Positions 1 to 11,110 of a DNA stretch of 64,000 nucleotides are shown in pieces. The stretch is taken from the NCBI GenBank assembly GCA_910574455.1, contig CAJSYZ010000001.1, positions 969,961 through 1,033,960 on the forward strand, given 5' to 3'. Position numbers and translations under genes: made by a program. The notes beneath the pieces are model-generated. The model did not search any database and was not told the origin of the DNA. It was given only the letters and a program-made list of their open reading frames with translations. The DNA comes from Trichaptum fuscoviolaceum (Eukaryota; Basidiomycota; Agaricomycetes; Hymenochaetales; Trichaptaceae). How positions within the stretch are numbered: the first letter of the stretch is position 1; each line of letters starts with the position of its first letter.

Positions 1-570
1 GCTCCCATTGCCAGGTTCGACGAGAAGTAGAGAAAGAAATAACCAGCAAAACTCTACAGAATAATAATATAAAGAATGCTTTTCCACTACAGCCCGAGGA
101 TGGATGGCTTGACGAGGAGGAGAGGGAGAGGGAGCGCGAGTGTCGAGGGCGAACGTGCGGACGTTGGGGATTACACCCGAAAGAAATCACAGTCCTCCAA
201 CGGGCGCTCGTGAGAACTCCGCCAGCGCTAATTTGACTACTATCCAAACGCGGAGTTTGAACGGCTTCCTCTCGCTGGCAACTCCGAATTCACCCGATAA
301 CAACGTTTTTCTTTACGACCATCATCCGATTTCATCCAACTCAGATACATGATATGTACTAAGCACGGAACTTTATCTTTAAACTCACTAATACCGGCGA
401 AAATCTGAGACATTCGACTGTGTCGCGCCTCCTGTTGACTCTCAGGCTGTTACTCCAGCGAAATGGCTTGAAGTGCTTTGAAAATTTTCCAGGGATAGGA
501 TGGAACGTAGTAAAGATCCCAGCTTATGTATGCTGATGGTCCTATGGATACATATTCTGCATAGAATCTC
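1..570. other. No convincing gene
   Basis: I see no gene here. Short open frames exist but lack recognisable domains and plausible splice partners. The left edge may contain flanking sequence of a gene outside the window. Confidence 0.4.
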
Positions 571-1140
571 TCAGTGAGACATTTTCAACAATCTCCCCTT
601 TATCCTAATGCTTAAAAAGAACTCTGGGCATCTATATTTGCTCGTCATGTCATCAGGACACTCTAATGGAGCACGAACAGCTACATAAGCTCCGGGTTTT
701 GAACAGTCCTCTTTTCCATCTTCTGAGGCCGCGGTCCAGTGCGAGTTCACTACCCTGAAGTCAACGTGCAGCTTTACGAGAAAGCGCCTACCACCATCTT
801 CCCCGCAGTTACTGAGTGGGAAAAACGGAGTATACTGAGAGCGTAACGGAAAGGACTTCTTCGTATCACGTTCCACTCACATGAGCTATTATTGCTGGAC
901 TTTCGTTTCAAAGATGAAGAAGATGCTACTACGGATGCAGACTGCAGCACTGACCCTGGAACTGGTGTTTTTATTCGAAGGCTGCGGCATAAGTATGTCT
1001 AGAGATTCCCACATCTCCATCGCCTTAGGTCGAAATCAGACGTTACGGCTGTTTCTGTTCCGCGGTATCGAACCTCCTTCGTGCCTACCCCATGCCAGGG
1101 ATTCTATCGAAGCTTAGTCCGCAGCATCGAGAACCTCGTC
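571..1140 (-). CDS. Unrecognised possible gene or gene remnant
   Basis: I do not recognise this product. On the minus strand a protein-like frame of about 100 residues (571-873) ends at a stop. It contains a stretch reading ASEDGKEDCSKPGAYVAVRA and is preceded by an AG that could be a splice acceptor. Upstream, about 1000-1090, a second short frame (GTKEVRYRGTETAVTSDF) also looks protein-like but sits in another frame, as an upstream exon would. No start codon is clear and no domain is evident. It could be the 3' half of an intron-rich gene or a decayed copy. Confidence 0.25.
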
Positions 1141-1664
1141 CATATTGTCGTGTTTGCAACGCAGACATCCCCGTGTCGAAACGATTATCTTCGCCTATGC
1201 AGTTGTCTTCTGTTGGTCATCCCGGCACTGGCAGTTCGGTAACTTACGTTTCACACGTATCTTTGATCATCTCCATTATCTCATCTAGAATTGTGAAAGT
1301 ATCGAAACTTCATTGTCTCAATTCTTTGCAGGTTAGTTGTTTATACATCACCCAAACTTCTTTGACTTAACATTAAGTTTCTTTGGTACACTTCAGCAGT
1401 CCGTAGTTATCGGACATGACTACGCGCCTCAATGCTTCCAAGTTCCTATCACTATCCCAGTATTTGTGAGTTCTTCCGTGTCTTTTGTCCAGCGGATCTC
1501 AGTAGCTTAAACTACTAAGCTTATAATCATCCATACGCACGAGATCCAATTACTACATGTTCAAGACGTTCGCGGTTTGGCGTTACACCCATGAGAATTA
1601 CTGCATAGTTCGTTAAATCTTGGTGGGGAGCTATGTTCTACTTAGTTTCTCATTAGATTCCAGG

Positions 1665-2996
1665 CTAGGCTGGCCTATTCACGTTCGAATGATCTGCTTC
1701 AACGAGTTTGACTTCTGGTACACTGTCCCTCCACACCACACCACACTTAGCCGCCACTTCTATTGCAATGGCCCTCACGGCTCGCACATCGTCAATCGAT
1801 GCCCCTATGCGCTGGCAGTTCGTCATGTGCCAATTTATCTGTCGCGGCGTGTCCATTGCGATGAGCGATGTGATGAGTATGTATGATGTCTCCAGAAGCG
1901 ATACGACGTCAGTCATGCCATAGACATGACCATACCCTATGTTCTGAGAGAACCAGCCTATTCGAAAACACAACCAATTAGGCAGTGAGGCGGTGAGTAA
2001 TTGGTATCTGACGTACGATTCATACTCACCTAAATCGGGATGAATATCATCTAAGATTGACTGGACTGGGTCTGCGTCTTCATGGTAGTGCGCAACGAAA
2101 AGGTCCCTCCCTCGACCTACGATGTCAGACACTTGCTCATGGTCGATTTTACTTCGGAATGAGGTTTAGCGTATACACTAGGTGGAAATTAGGCCTTAAA
2201 ATGCCCACCGGATTAGTTCCTTTTCCCGCAGCTCCTCTGGGAGTGAGTAATGTAAGGCCATCAAGCTGTTGATTGCCTAACGCAATTTGCCAAGATATTC
2301 TACTAAGTATTTCGCTTTCAGATTACAGCACTTGAAACTCACCCGAGAATACCCGCAAGACAAACCGGATTTAAATATTGCTTCTTTCAGTCTCCTTACC
2401 ACCACACGTCTTTCCTCGATACTTGCAGAAGCTGCAATGAGCTCATCGTGGACGAGTTGAAACACCTTTGGGACGGCCTCCGGTCTGTTACTCGACCCGA
2501 AAGCGACCGCCACAATCAAATACCATGAGCTGCGAATAATCCCATCGACAGTCTCACCCGATTCAGCGCGATGCCCGGGATATATGGACTTAAGGTAAGC
2601 GAGGTATTCTTTTGTCGGGAGTCCTGATCCTGCGGAGCTAGTGGCTGTAGTGCTGGCCCATCGAGCTCCCGTCACCCGGCCCCAGCTAAGAAAAAGAGGA
2701 TGACCGGAGGAGTAAGACGTAGGAGAGCGTTTCGACGGGACGAGGCCCGGACAACGACTTTTTTCAGCGAAGTGTTCAATTCCGGACTGTCCTGTGATAT
2801 ATCGCAACTGCATGACGTGTCCCTTCGAGTCATTTGTCTCTTCCGCAAGGATAAGTTTAAGTCGAGGAAGTCGTGTATACCCTTCGGTCTCGAGAACGAC
2901 ATCTCTCATACCAAAACGAGGAGGTCTGAATATCGTGTAAAGGCGCCGGGTTATTCCCTTGCTAGCACTAACAGCTAAATGCATAGAGCAGGACAT
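1665..2996 (-). CDS. AhpD-like protein, carboxymuconolactone decarboxylase family, probably mitochondrial
   Basis: This is a fungal AhpD-like protein of the carboxymuconolactone decarboxylase superfamily; the substrate is unknown. The conserved body is spread over three exons. The first reads TKEYLAYLKSIYPGHRAESG. After an intron at about 2278-2343 the second reads INSLMALHYSLPEELREKEL. A further intron (about 2140-2205) leads to DHEQVSDIVGRGRDLFVAHY. The last exon ends with INWHMTNCQRIGASIDDVRA and the usual ...WRDSVPEVK-type tail. Just before the domain lies an Arg/Ser/Thr-rich, acid-poor stretch (ARWASTTATSSAGSG) that looks like a mitochondrial presequence. A good splice acceptor (tttttcttag) lies just upstream of it, so the true start is on an unresolved upstream exon and the given 5' end is only an outer limit. 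I saw no thioredoxin-like CxxC catalytic pair. Confidence 0.82.
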
Positions 2997-3296
2997 GCTG
3001 GCCGATTCGAAAAAGATCCATCAGTGAACGCAGCAAGCTTCGTTGTTATATACATAGGACTGGTGATAACGTAGGATGTTACTGAATACCTCATAAATTC
3101 TATCAGCGTCGACATCTCAGTCTTACCTCAAGGACTCATTGCCACATGAGAAGAGAGGGCAAATGAAGGAAAGTCAAGCTTCTGGAAAGTCTACAGATTG
3201 CAGCAATTTCAATAACGCATAATGAGCTAAATGGTATATACTATAGATAAGGGCACCCGGACACTATAGATTTGATTTTGAGCCCTTAGCTCTTTT
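2997..3296. other. Intergenic, no gene seen
   Basis: This stretch lies between the AhpD-like gene and the 3' end of the oligosaccharyltransferase gene. It is AT-rich and contains no recognised element. Confidence 0.4.
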
Positions 3297-4886
3297 CTAC
3301 TCTGCTTTCCCCTTCCCTTTCAGGTTTCGCCTTTCCGATGCATCGCCAGCCAACCAGAGAGCGGAGAAGAGAACGAACCCTACACTTGTGCTAATGGCTC
3401 CAGCATAGTAAGGCCATGCCGCACTAAGGAATCGGGGATATCCGTCGTGACGTGGAGGGACGACAGGAACGTCATTAATTGAATCATATAGATACGACCA
3501 GCTGTAAGACAGGGCAGGAGTTCCGTCAAAGTCCATTACCAGACAAAAAATAGGAAGCAAACACACCCTTTGCGTTTGTAATCAAGCACGAACTTGAAGA
3601 CGCCATGCCGGTCTGGCACACGGAAAGTCAGAGAGTATGTACCCGGCTTTCCAGCGACGGCCGGCAGTGACGTCCGAATGTGTGGGTCGAGCATGGTGAA
3701 ATCAAATTGCAGGTCCTTGATATCAGAGTATGGGTGCCACTCGCCCGATTTTGGATCATACTTTGAGATTTGCACTGTGTACACGGCCTGATCATTCACA
3801 GTGTATTTCTGAGGAGCTTCGGTCTCGTTCAGGCGATGGTGCTCTGCCTTGTCGATACGGAGCACATTGGTCTCCTGGAACGTCCACGCAGCGATATCCT
3901 GAGAGAACACCGCGTTACCTGACTTCACCCCTCTTTAAAGCACAAAAGAGTAGATATCAGCATCGAATTTGAATGTCAGCATTATTGCTCTTCACTTACT
4001 TTGAGACTTCTGTGTCCGCAAATTCGTCACTAAACAGCTCTACGCCTCCGACCCATAGCGCACGGCCGCCATTCCGAGTTTGGAAGCCAGACACAACACC
4101 GAGCTGGCTACCTGCCCAAAGACCTTCGCCACCTTTCTCCGCCGCATCGACAATGGTATCAGCACCAGCATCTGAGTCTGAGTCAGTTGCAAAGCTCTCC
4201 GGCGGAGCGTTGAGGATCGGAACCAAAAATGGATTGAGACCGAAAGCATGAGGAACTCCAGAGAAGAGGATCGGCGGCGTGTTAGGTGTCAGGATTGTGT
4301 GTTCCTTCGGCACGGAGATGGGAATGGTAGTGGGCGGGAGCTCACGTTCTGGGAAATGTGAGATTAGCGGGGTATGCGGAGGAGGAAGGATGAGCGAGAA
4401 TTCCGCAGCGAGGGAGGAAATAGGTGTCTGCATTTGTGAGAGAGCAAAGATGATGTTGACGTTGCCCGACAACAGGGCAACAAGAGATTGGGGAGTGATA
4501 TCGGGAGCATATGCTATGCAGCGTACTCTTTCAGTATGGGATATCAACATGAGGACATCATCAAGTGCTTACATTTCGTCGTAGGAGCAAAAAGGATGAC
4601 ATGCGAGAACTGCGGAACATCATCCTCGATGATGAGGGGCTTTTTGTCTTTCGGTTCTCGGAAGGTCAGCTCATATCCCCTTTCTATTGAAAGGTCTGAG
4701 CTTCATCGTGTTTGGTTTTAAAGAACGGCAGCACGTACCCTCCAAGCCGTGGAAGAATTTCGAGAACCTTTCTTTCGGTAAGTCCTTTTCCAGGACAACG
4801 AGAACAGAATCGCCAGTGCTCGACTTCGCATAGATTGAAGAGACAAGTGCGACTAGTCGCACGGCGAGAGCGAACCAACGCCCCAT
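3297..4886 (-). CDS. WBP1: Dolichyl-diphosphooligosaccharide-protein glycosyltransferase 48 kDa subunit (OST48/Wbp1)
   Basis: This is the OST48/Wbp1 subunit of the oligosaccharyltransferase that transfers the lipid-linked glycan to Asn of nascent proteins in the ER membrane. Exon 1 begins MGRWFALAVRLVALVSS, a signal peptide, followed by DSVLVVLEKDLPKERFSKFF. Exon 2 carries the Wbp1 landmark REPKDKKPLIIEDDVPQFSH. The large third exon contains the lumenal domain with GNVNIIFALSQMQTPISSLA and ends WVGGVELFSDEFAD. The fourth carries QDIAAWTFQETNVLRIDKAE and the C-terminal immunoglobulin-like part (GVFKFVLDYKRKG). The last holds one transmembrane helix (YYAGAISTSVGFVLFSALWL) and a short Lys-rich cytosolic tail ending KGKGKAE, which recalls an ER-retention tail. 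Introns lie near 3535-3545, 3930-4000, 4510-4570 and 4680-4740. Length and order match the family. Confidence 0.93.
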
Positions 4887-5095
4887 CGTGCCAAATGGTC
4901 TAGGTGATCAAGGTAGGAAGTAGTGTTTGGAAGAGATGCAACTGCAGAACCTCCACGTCAACAAACGATGCACTATTTTTAGACGTGTTACATTTGTGTG
5001 AGTATATTTAGACAATGGCAGGTTTACAGCAACTAACTCGTACAAGGTAAAGCATGGCAGTCAAGGCTTATAATACATTATCAAATAGCAGAGAC

Positions 5096-5794
5096 TCAAT
5101 GGTATATAAATCCGATTTGAAGACCAAAGAAAAGAAATCCACACAAACAAAAAAGAATTGGGTGCTTCCTCCAGAAACGTATAGCAACGACCACGACGGA
5201 CATTAGAAGGATGAGGACAGAGAGTAGGCCAATAACAAAGATGAGATTGAAATCAACGTATCGATAGCCTGTTGGCGCTAAGGGTGATCTCGCATGTCGA
5301 AACGGTATCCATTCGAACTTCAGGAAAAATGCCGTGGTCTTGAGACAGCCACAGCGCCACGCAACGCCCATATAGCAGATCGTCCACGCAATAGATGCCC
5401 AAATGGCCCTACGCTCAATCCAGCTGTCAATGGTATCATCAGATGCGGCCTCTAGCTGATACGAGATCGAATCTGTAAGTACAGTTTCTTGAAGATATCA
5501 AAGGAATGCCCAAATACCATTGCCAACTTCTTCTCCTTAGCTCCTTCAAGACCGTGGAGACGTGCAAGTTCGAGTTCTGCTGCCTCATCGTCTAGGATTC
5601 CCTGTCGGTGAATTAACATGAGAGTTCCTGTGCTGATTTGGAAGGGACCACGCACCGTATAAACCGACCTCAAAGTCTCCTCTCGCCAAACCACCGTATC
5701 AACACCCAGAAAGTCAAACTACAATATAATCAGTCAAAAGTTTAGGACTCCCAGAAGCCATGAAGTTGCTGACCTCCCTGTTTCCCCTTGACAT
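5096..5794 (-). CDS. Hypothetical small membrane protein
   Basis: I do not recognise this protein. Splicing by eye gives a short first exon (MSRGNRE), a second reading FDFLGVDTVVWREETLRSVY and running to GAKEKKLAM, and a third starting LEAASDDTIDSWIERRAIWA (acceptor ...gtatcag near 5457). The C-terminal part contains WASIAWTICYMGVAWRCG and a strong hydrophobic segment LIFVIGLLSVLILLMSVVVV, then RFWRKHP and another hydrophobic stretch, so two or three membrane passes are likely. The start is the only in-frame Met upstream of a clean donor. It is divergent from the orphan gene at 6561. A role in the secretory pathway would be only a guess. Confidence 0.6.
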
Positions 5795-6560
5795 TCTAGT
5801 AGGTTATTACGGTTCGCTGCGGAGGCTCAATCGAGAAGGTGGTAAGTGAGTGATGGGGGTCAAAGCAAAACAGATTTTGAAGATTTATGCATCGATGTCG
5901 AAAGGTTCAATATGTATATGGTATATAGTAGAGGCCACCACAGTCACCAAGTTGCAGTAGCATGGCGTCGAAGGCCTGTGCATAAAGACAAAGACGAAGT
6001 TGGAAAAGACGCGTTGTCACGGTTCGCGTCACCTTGCGCAGTGCGGTCTTTCTGCTCAACAACTGCCATCATCACACGATGACCATCCAGGTCGCTTCGG
6101 TATAATCATGAAAGGCTACTGCTGCAACTGCTAGTATCCGCCATGGTGAATCCTTAACCTTTCCATTGAAGGTTTCTATGAGTCAACAGCCATGGACTCC
6201 GGGGCCTTTGCGAATTGTAACTTGCCCACTGCGTGGTGTATCGGACTACTAGTATATCCGATTTGTGTGGAACTTGAGGCTACCCTTTTTCCTTGCACGA
6301 CATACTGTCTTCGCTTCATCCACGTTTGAGGCGTACTTCCAAGCCTATGCCAGTGGCGTACTTCCAATCCAAATGCACATTTGCTCCTTCTGCATCGACA
6401 AGAAAGGTATCTAGCGGTACTCTTGTTCACTCGTAATATTCCACTTATTTACCCGGTATGTGATATAATGGCGTACCACTCATGAAGTGAAGAACCACGA
6501 CCCACCGTACACTGGCAGTCAAAGCAACTCAGAGTTTGCCTTCAAGTCCATACGATCAAC
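5795..6560. other. Intergenic region between divergent genes
   Basis: There is no convincing coding exon. The stretch separates two divergently transcribed genes and probably holds both promoters. Short frames on either strand have no protein-like composition. Confidence 0.4.
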
Positions 6561-7010
6561 ATGGGAGATAACGCGCTACTCAACAATATCCTTCGCGTCC
6601 ACTTCTCTACATCCGACTTCAACACTCTTGCCCCTGCCGCTCAGCCGCCTGTCGAGATCGACCACTTCTTCGAGGTCCAGCACATAGTCAATATAATCAT
6701 TCCAGTGATTGGCAGCAACTGGTACACCTTGCCCATTGGCCAATTCCTCGATCTCTCGTCATTTGTCAACGAGCACCGCAACATGTTCCAAATAACGAGG
6801 GCGGATAACCAACAAAAGAAGGCCATTGCACTCGCTCAGTACCCAAACAATCCGTTCATCGCTGCTTACTTGAATCGGCAGCTTCTAGGTGGTGGAACGG
6901 TACGGGATTCCGTGCGGGCGTTGGCACAGGCGATGAGGGCCAGAAATACTCCACATTCACAATTGACCCGTCATGTTGGTACACAACTTTGCACGTTGAT
7001 GGGCTGGTAA
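6561..7010 (+). CDS. Orphan single-exon protein, 149 residues
   Basis: This is an uninterrupted frame from ATG to TAA encoding 149 residues. I recognise no domain. It starts MGDNALLNNILRVHFSTSDF, is mostly soluble, and its middle (SNWYTLPIGQFLDLSSFVNE, HRNMFQITRADNQQKKAIAL) looks like a folded helical protein. It lacks a signal peptide and membrane segments. The lack of introns is unusual beside its neighbours and could indicate a short lineage-specific gene. The composition is protein-like and the start context is reasonable. Confidence 0.5.
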   Translation: MGDNALLNNILRVHFSTSDFNTLAPAAQPPVEIDHFFEVQHIVNIIIPVIGSNWYTLPIGQFLDLSSFVNEHRNMFQITRADNQQKKAIALAQYPNNPFIAAYLNRQLLGGGTVRDSVRALAQAMRARNTPHSQLTRHVGTQLCTLMGW

Positions 7011-7371
7011 ACTCGTATTACCATGCCAAAGGGACTGCAACCATTAATCCCTTTGCCTAGTCAATCGCATCACCGTCCCATTTTCATATTCCTGCTCATC
7101 TCTTGCTCTTTACTGTCTTTCCCGATCTTATGGTCATCAGCATTAGCTAGCGCAACCTAGTTTACCTTCTTCCGGCACTGGACACCGTCCCCGTTTCAAC
7201 ACTGGTTTTGATCAATGTGTATCTTATGTGGTTAATTGCCGTGCTGCCATCATTTCCTTCTGGAATTTGTCTGTAGTGTCACTTAGACTATTCATCTGTA
7301 ATTTCCAAAAAATGCGATGAATGCGGGTCAAGCAGTTTGAAAAAAACAATGTCCATACACGGGAAACACAA
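7011..7371. other. Intergenic, no gene seen
   Basis: This holds the pyrimidine-rich 3' flank of the orphan gene. No coding exon was recognised before the inverted-repeat element starts. Confidence 0.4.
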
Positions 7372-7569
7372 GAGGCTGTCTGAAATCAAGACAGGGGTCG
7401 TAAAGTATTGTCACTTCTTCAAAGGTCTGTCTTTCTTTCAGACAATTCTTACGTTTCTGGTCGGTGATTGGCTGAGGAAGGCTGTCTCAAGCGTTTTGTC
7501 TCAACAATTGACAGCCCTTGAAAGAAGGGACACCGCTTCATAGACCCTGTCACACTTTGAGACAGCCTC
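7372..7569. mobile_element. MITE-like element with imperfect terminal inverted repeats
   Basis: A 198-bp segment starts GAGGCTGTCTGAAATCAAGA and ends in the near reverse complement. The right end read backwards is GAGGCTGTCTCAAAGTGTGA, and both continue into a (G)ACAGGG(G)TC motif, giving imperfect terminal inverted repeats of about 27 bp. There is no transposase and internal coding is not convincing, so it resembles a non-autonomous DNA transposon. I could not identify a target-site duplication. The first 13 bases or so of the terminus recur near 32412 in the deacetylase promoter. Confidence 0.7.
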
Positions 7570-7963
7570 CGATGACCCTGAGCAAAGGATTTGTGTATAT
7601 ATGTGCATTTATCGCTTTCAGACTTGGGCTCGGGCTTATAGAATGATGGCCAATAATGTATGTCAATACCGTGACCTCGATTCTATCAAAGTATTTTTAG
7701 TGTAGTTTTGTTACTCTGACTTTTCTCTCTAAACCTTCTCTCTCCGTAAACTCTCTGTTGATTCATAGCTACACAAGATACGGAGCTTACATATGTAGAA
7801 AGGTATGGGTTCATTGCCTTGGTATACATGTCAGTCAAAGAATTGTAAAATACAGCTGTTAAATGTATCCATGTGATACCATACTTGTGTTCCGCTATCA
7901 TGATAACATTCTGTCGTTTGCGTTCCATTATAGTGGTCATCACCTGAAGGATAAAGATGGACG

Positions 7964-9451
7964 TCATCTTTCCAGAGTTGTGATGCCATGATGTCGTATC
8001 TTGCATTTTTTCAACCACTGACCACCAGGAGTTTGCAGATACGTGTAGTGCGGATTGAATGTCACGGTGCAGCGACCCGATATTGATGATGCTGTAATTC
8101 TGGTTTCAACCCAGCCCTCTTTAAGCGGTATTTGTTTCGAAGAGCTATCGTATGTCAAAACTAGATTTATACCGTTATCATTCTCTTTCAGATAGAGTCG
8201 GTGTGCTTGAACCCTATCGTTCGAGACTTCTTCATCCCGCGGATGGATACCCATCAGTAGTATACGACACGGCTGTGCAGAGCCCCAGCACATCGGATCA
8301 CAGACAGAGAAGGCATATGGATCAGAGTAACGATTCTGAGGTATGATGGTAAGCTCTAGAGAATTCTCGCAGATATCCGTGAGGATCAGCTCCGTGTCTT
8401 GTGTATGCAAAAATATTCGCGACAATTTGGCGACATACAAAGAGGATCGATCCGTGAATAGTTACGACCATGCAGATGAGGGTACTGCGAGCGATGTCGA
8501 CTTCGATTTGATCCTAAATCGGCAGAGTAAGCATGTTTTTACAATTTTATGGGTATTGGCACACACAACATCATCATGGTTACTCGTTGAGACTCTGATC
8601 TTCGCACATTTGCCCGTTTCAGGATCGAGCAGGAAAACGTAGTCAAAATTCTTAGCAATCACTGCCACTTCCCTTACTTGCGGGGCTCCACTTATTCTTA
8701 ATGAGTGGTTCTGCGAGAAAAGCAGTGTAGCATTTCCGGAATCCGAGTCAAGATCCACCACCTCAATTTCGCCATTAGCATGTCTGTGGGCGTATTGTCA
8801 GTAGATGTAGAGTGTACACGCTTCTCACTCACCTTGTTCCTCGCCAGATGGCAACCCTGGCTATCTTTCCGCCTTTTAGCAACGCACAGCCGTGCTCGAT
8901 GAGCATTAAACTGCCAGAGAAGAGTTGCCTAGCGATTATTCTTTCTCGAGTTATATCTCATACTCCGAAATAATCCCTGTTGGCTGACTGCGCAAGGATA
9001 TATCGACAGCCAGGAAACACCGCCACAACGCCGTGGTGAGGCTCCAGTTCGACCTTTTGTTCCCTGGTGACTGAGGACAGGAGGAGCACCAGTTCTTGAA
9101 GCTTCGCATCGCCCGAATAACAAGCTGCTTGACCTCTTTCGTCTGCAGGGAGTCAAGGTCAATGTGAGGCCCGACATCTGGTGCTTGGTCGTAATCCAGT
9201 TTAGCAAGGAGGGTCATCCACAGACGTTTGGAGTCTGATAAGAGGTGTAAAGTCTTGCAAGTCTGGAATACAGATAAGTCAGGCGTAATTAGCTGGTAAG
9301 ATTGCATGGCAATGTGGTTAAGAACCTTTTCCAGACTAAATAGCACATCCTCTGGATCGCTGGCCAGTAAAAAGGAAAATATTGTCTCATTGGGAAGTTG
9401 GAGCAGTGCACATTCAGAAGGAGTATTTTCTTTCGTAATGGACATCAGCAT
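7964..9451 (-). CDS. F-box domain protein
   Basis: This is a basidiomycete-type F-box protein, presumably a substrate-recognition adaptor of SCF ubiquitin ligases (inferred from the domain). The N-terminus holds an F-box-like helix set: LLQLPNETIFSFLLASDPED, then VFQTCKTLHLLSDSKRLWMT, followed by the family-typical linker SLQTKEVKQLVIRAMRSFKN. After introns the protein continues as a beta-rich region: ARVAIWRGTR, VVDLDSDSGNATLLFSQNHS, NFDYVFLLDPETGKCAKIRV and LYLKENDNGINLVLTYDSSS. This suggests a propeller-like C-terminal domain common in these families. Introns lie around 8770-8835 and 8440-8520, among others. The 3' end is uncertain; a short alternative exon down to about 7690 cannot be excluded. 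Confidence 0.72.
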
Positions 9452-10320
9452 GAGATGTCCTTCATGTTTTCGTGTGCTGAGATGACGGTAAATGAAGAGA
9501 AGTTGCTACTCTCGTTCCCAGGCCCGGCGGGGGCGCTGGACTTTTTCTTAGTAATAGTAAATACGTGAGAAAATTCTATTTCAACCCACCACTCGAACCT
9601 TCGTTTTCCTCCTGTTTGTTCTTTTCTGCTCTTTTCCGTACTTCTTATGTCTTATCTGCTTTTTCTCTTATTATTGTCGAGCTTCAAGAGCATAGGGAAC
9701 CGGGACCGCTCAGAGCGAACAACGGACGGACTGTGTTGCCTGCATTGTGGTACCAATCTTTGCTTGTTGTGCGGTAGACATGTGGTGTATTGACTGCGTC
9801 CTAGCAAGAGCAAGAATTGGCGATTTGTTTTCAAGGACCGTATTGCGGAAATTTTGATTGTAGGAATAGTCATAAGGACTGACGCTTATTCGCTCACTAT
9901 GCTCGCATTGGAATCAATTCGTCACCTCGCCCATGCACGCACAATCCTTCAAGCCAACGTGCCCAACGAGGTGTACGCTTTTAACAAGTGCTACTTCATG
10001 CGGATTCACCGCCATCGGTTCTCGACAACCAGTTGAATAGTCTACATTTTCTCATGTTCTCACGATCGGAAACCCGGACAACTTCAGGCATAAAACGTAT
10101 CTCCGTCTAAATAGATATTTCATTGACGATATCAAGTATGTACTACTCGTCTTACTTTCTTGCTCACAATGAAAAAGGATCATAATATATCGTCGGCTGA
10201 CGCTTGGACAAACTCGGGCAGATGCCACCTTACAACTCACGACATGTTCATCGAATGCGGAAGGACTCAAGGGTTGATGTTCGGTCGCTCTCAGATCACA
10301 CAGGCACACAAGACAGTTTC
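9452..10320. other. Long stretch without a recognised gene
   Basis: Several short frames occur (for example a Cys-rich one near 9720-9780), but none has a partner exon or a known domain that I can defend. I annotate no gene here. Confidence 0.35.
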
Positions 10321-10402
10321 GGGTGGGTTTCTCTACCCATCCCGTAAAAAAAAAGATCGGTGTGGGTATTTGCACCCATCTCCCGACCAAAAAAAAAAGA
10401 TA
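10321..10402 (+). repeat. Duplicated hairpin plus A-tract unit
   Basis: Two adjacent units share one plan: a short GC-rich hairpin (gggtgggt/acccatcc and gtgggt/gcaccc) followed by CCCG, then a run of 9-10 A and GAT. Unit 1 is 10321-10357 and unit 2 is 10358-10402. The similarity is imperfect, which suggests an old tandem duplication. Such units may be part of a larger repeat such as a retrotransposon LTR, but I could not find the matching partner in the window. Confidence 0.5.
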
Positions 10403-11110
10403 TCCGAAATCCAAAGACAAGCGCACATACATGACGGCCCAGCCTTGGAGGGATAACCCTACCAAGCGTGTGTACACTTGCTGGGCTCGAAGCAGTGTCG
10501 CGGCATGAGAATCGGACTCACCCGACTACCAGTCTGAGATACCTGCCCTCACGATTATCCCAATGTCCTGCTCGTGATGAGATGTCGGAATCGACGCAGG
10601 TCGACGTACCCCGGCGAAGAGGCGTGCCGGACGGCTTGTTGGACAAGTTGGCACGCCTACGACACTTTCAGGGAGCCTGTTGGAAAGGCGCGTCGGGCGG
10701 CGCCGGAGGCCGGCACTGCTGGAGGGTCTTCCTGAAGTTGAGAGACGAAGAGGCGATGGGGCTTTGTCGCTCTGCTTCCCCCTCTTATATACCCTTGGAG
10801 TTTGCGTCGAACAAACAAACGCATTCGGGTTGTTGTGTTGTTTTGTTCTGGACGGTTTGGGGCTGGAGCGGTGGCAGGCCAATCACCGGCGTCCGAGGCT
10901 GGCTTGAAAGGCGCTTCTATCCAATCCGGTCGAAGGAGGGTAGGTGGCAGACCAGCATCGCCAGGCTGATTGGCTGGAGGGGGCTCATCGGTGGAGCATT
11001 CGAAGGGGATTTCGGCGAGCTATTATCCTCTACCATCCCATTGGCGTGGAGGAGGGATGCCCAGTCGATGCACGTCAATGACCGATGTTCGTGAGCTTCG
11101 CAAGGCTAAT
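10403..11110. other. GC-rich island of unclear nature
   Basis: Composition shifts to clearly GC-rich, with long open frames on both strands, the pattern expected of GC-rich DNA rather than a gene. A TATA-like element (cttatataccc, about 10787) and several CCAAT/ATTGG motifs are present. It could be an LTR-like or promoter-bearing fragment of a transposon. No retrotransposon protein was seen. Confidence 0.35.

Noticed and set aside
10468..11094. 208-residue plus-strand open frame
   Set aside because: It lies in a GC-rich island where long frames also occur on the opposite strand. Composition is dominated by Arg, Gly and Trp and shows no domain.
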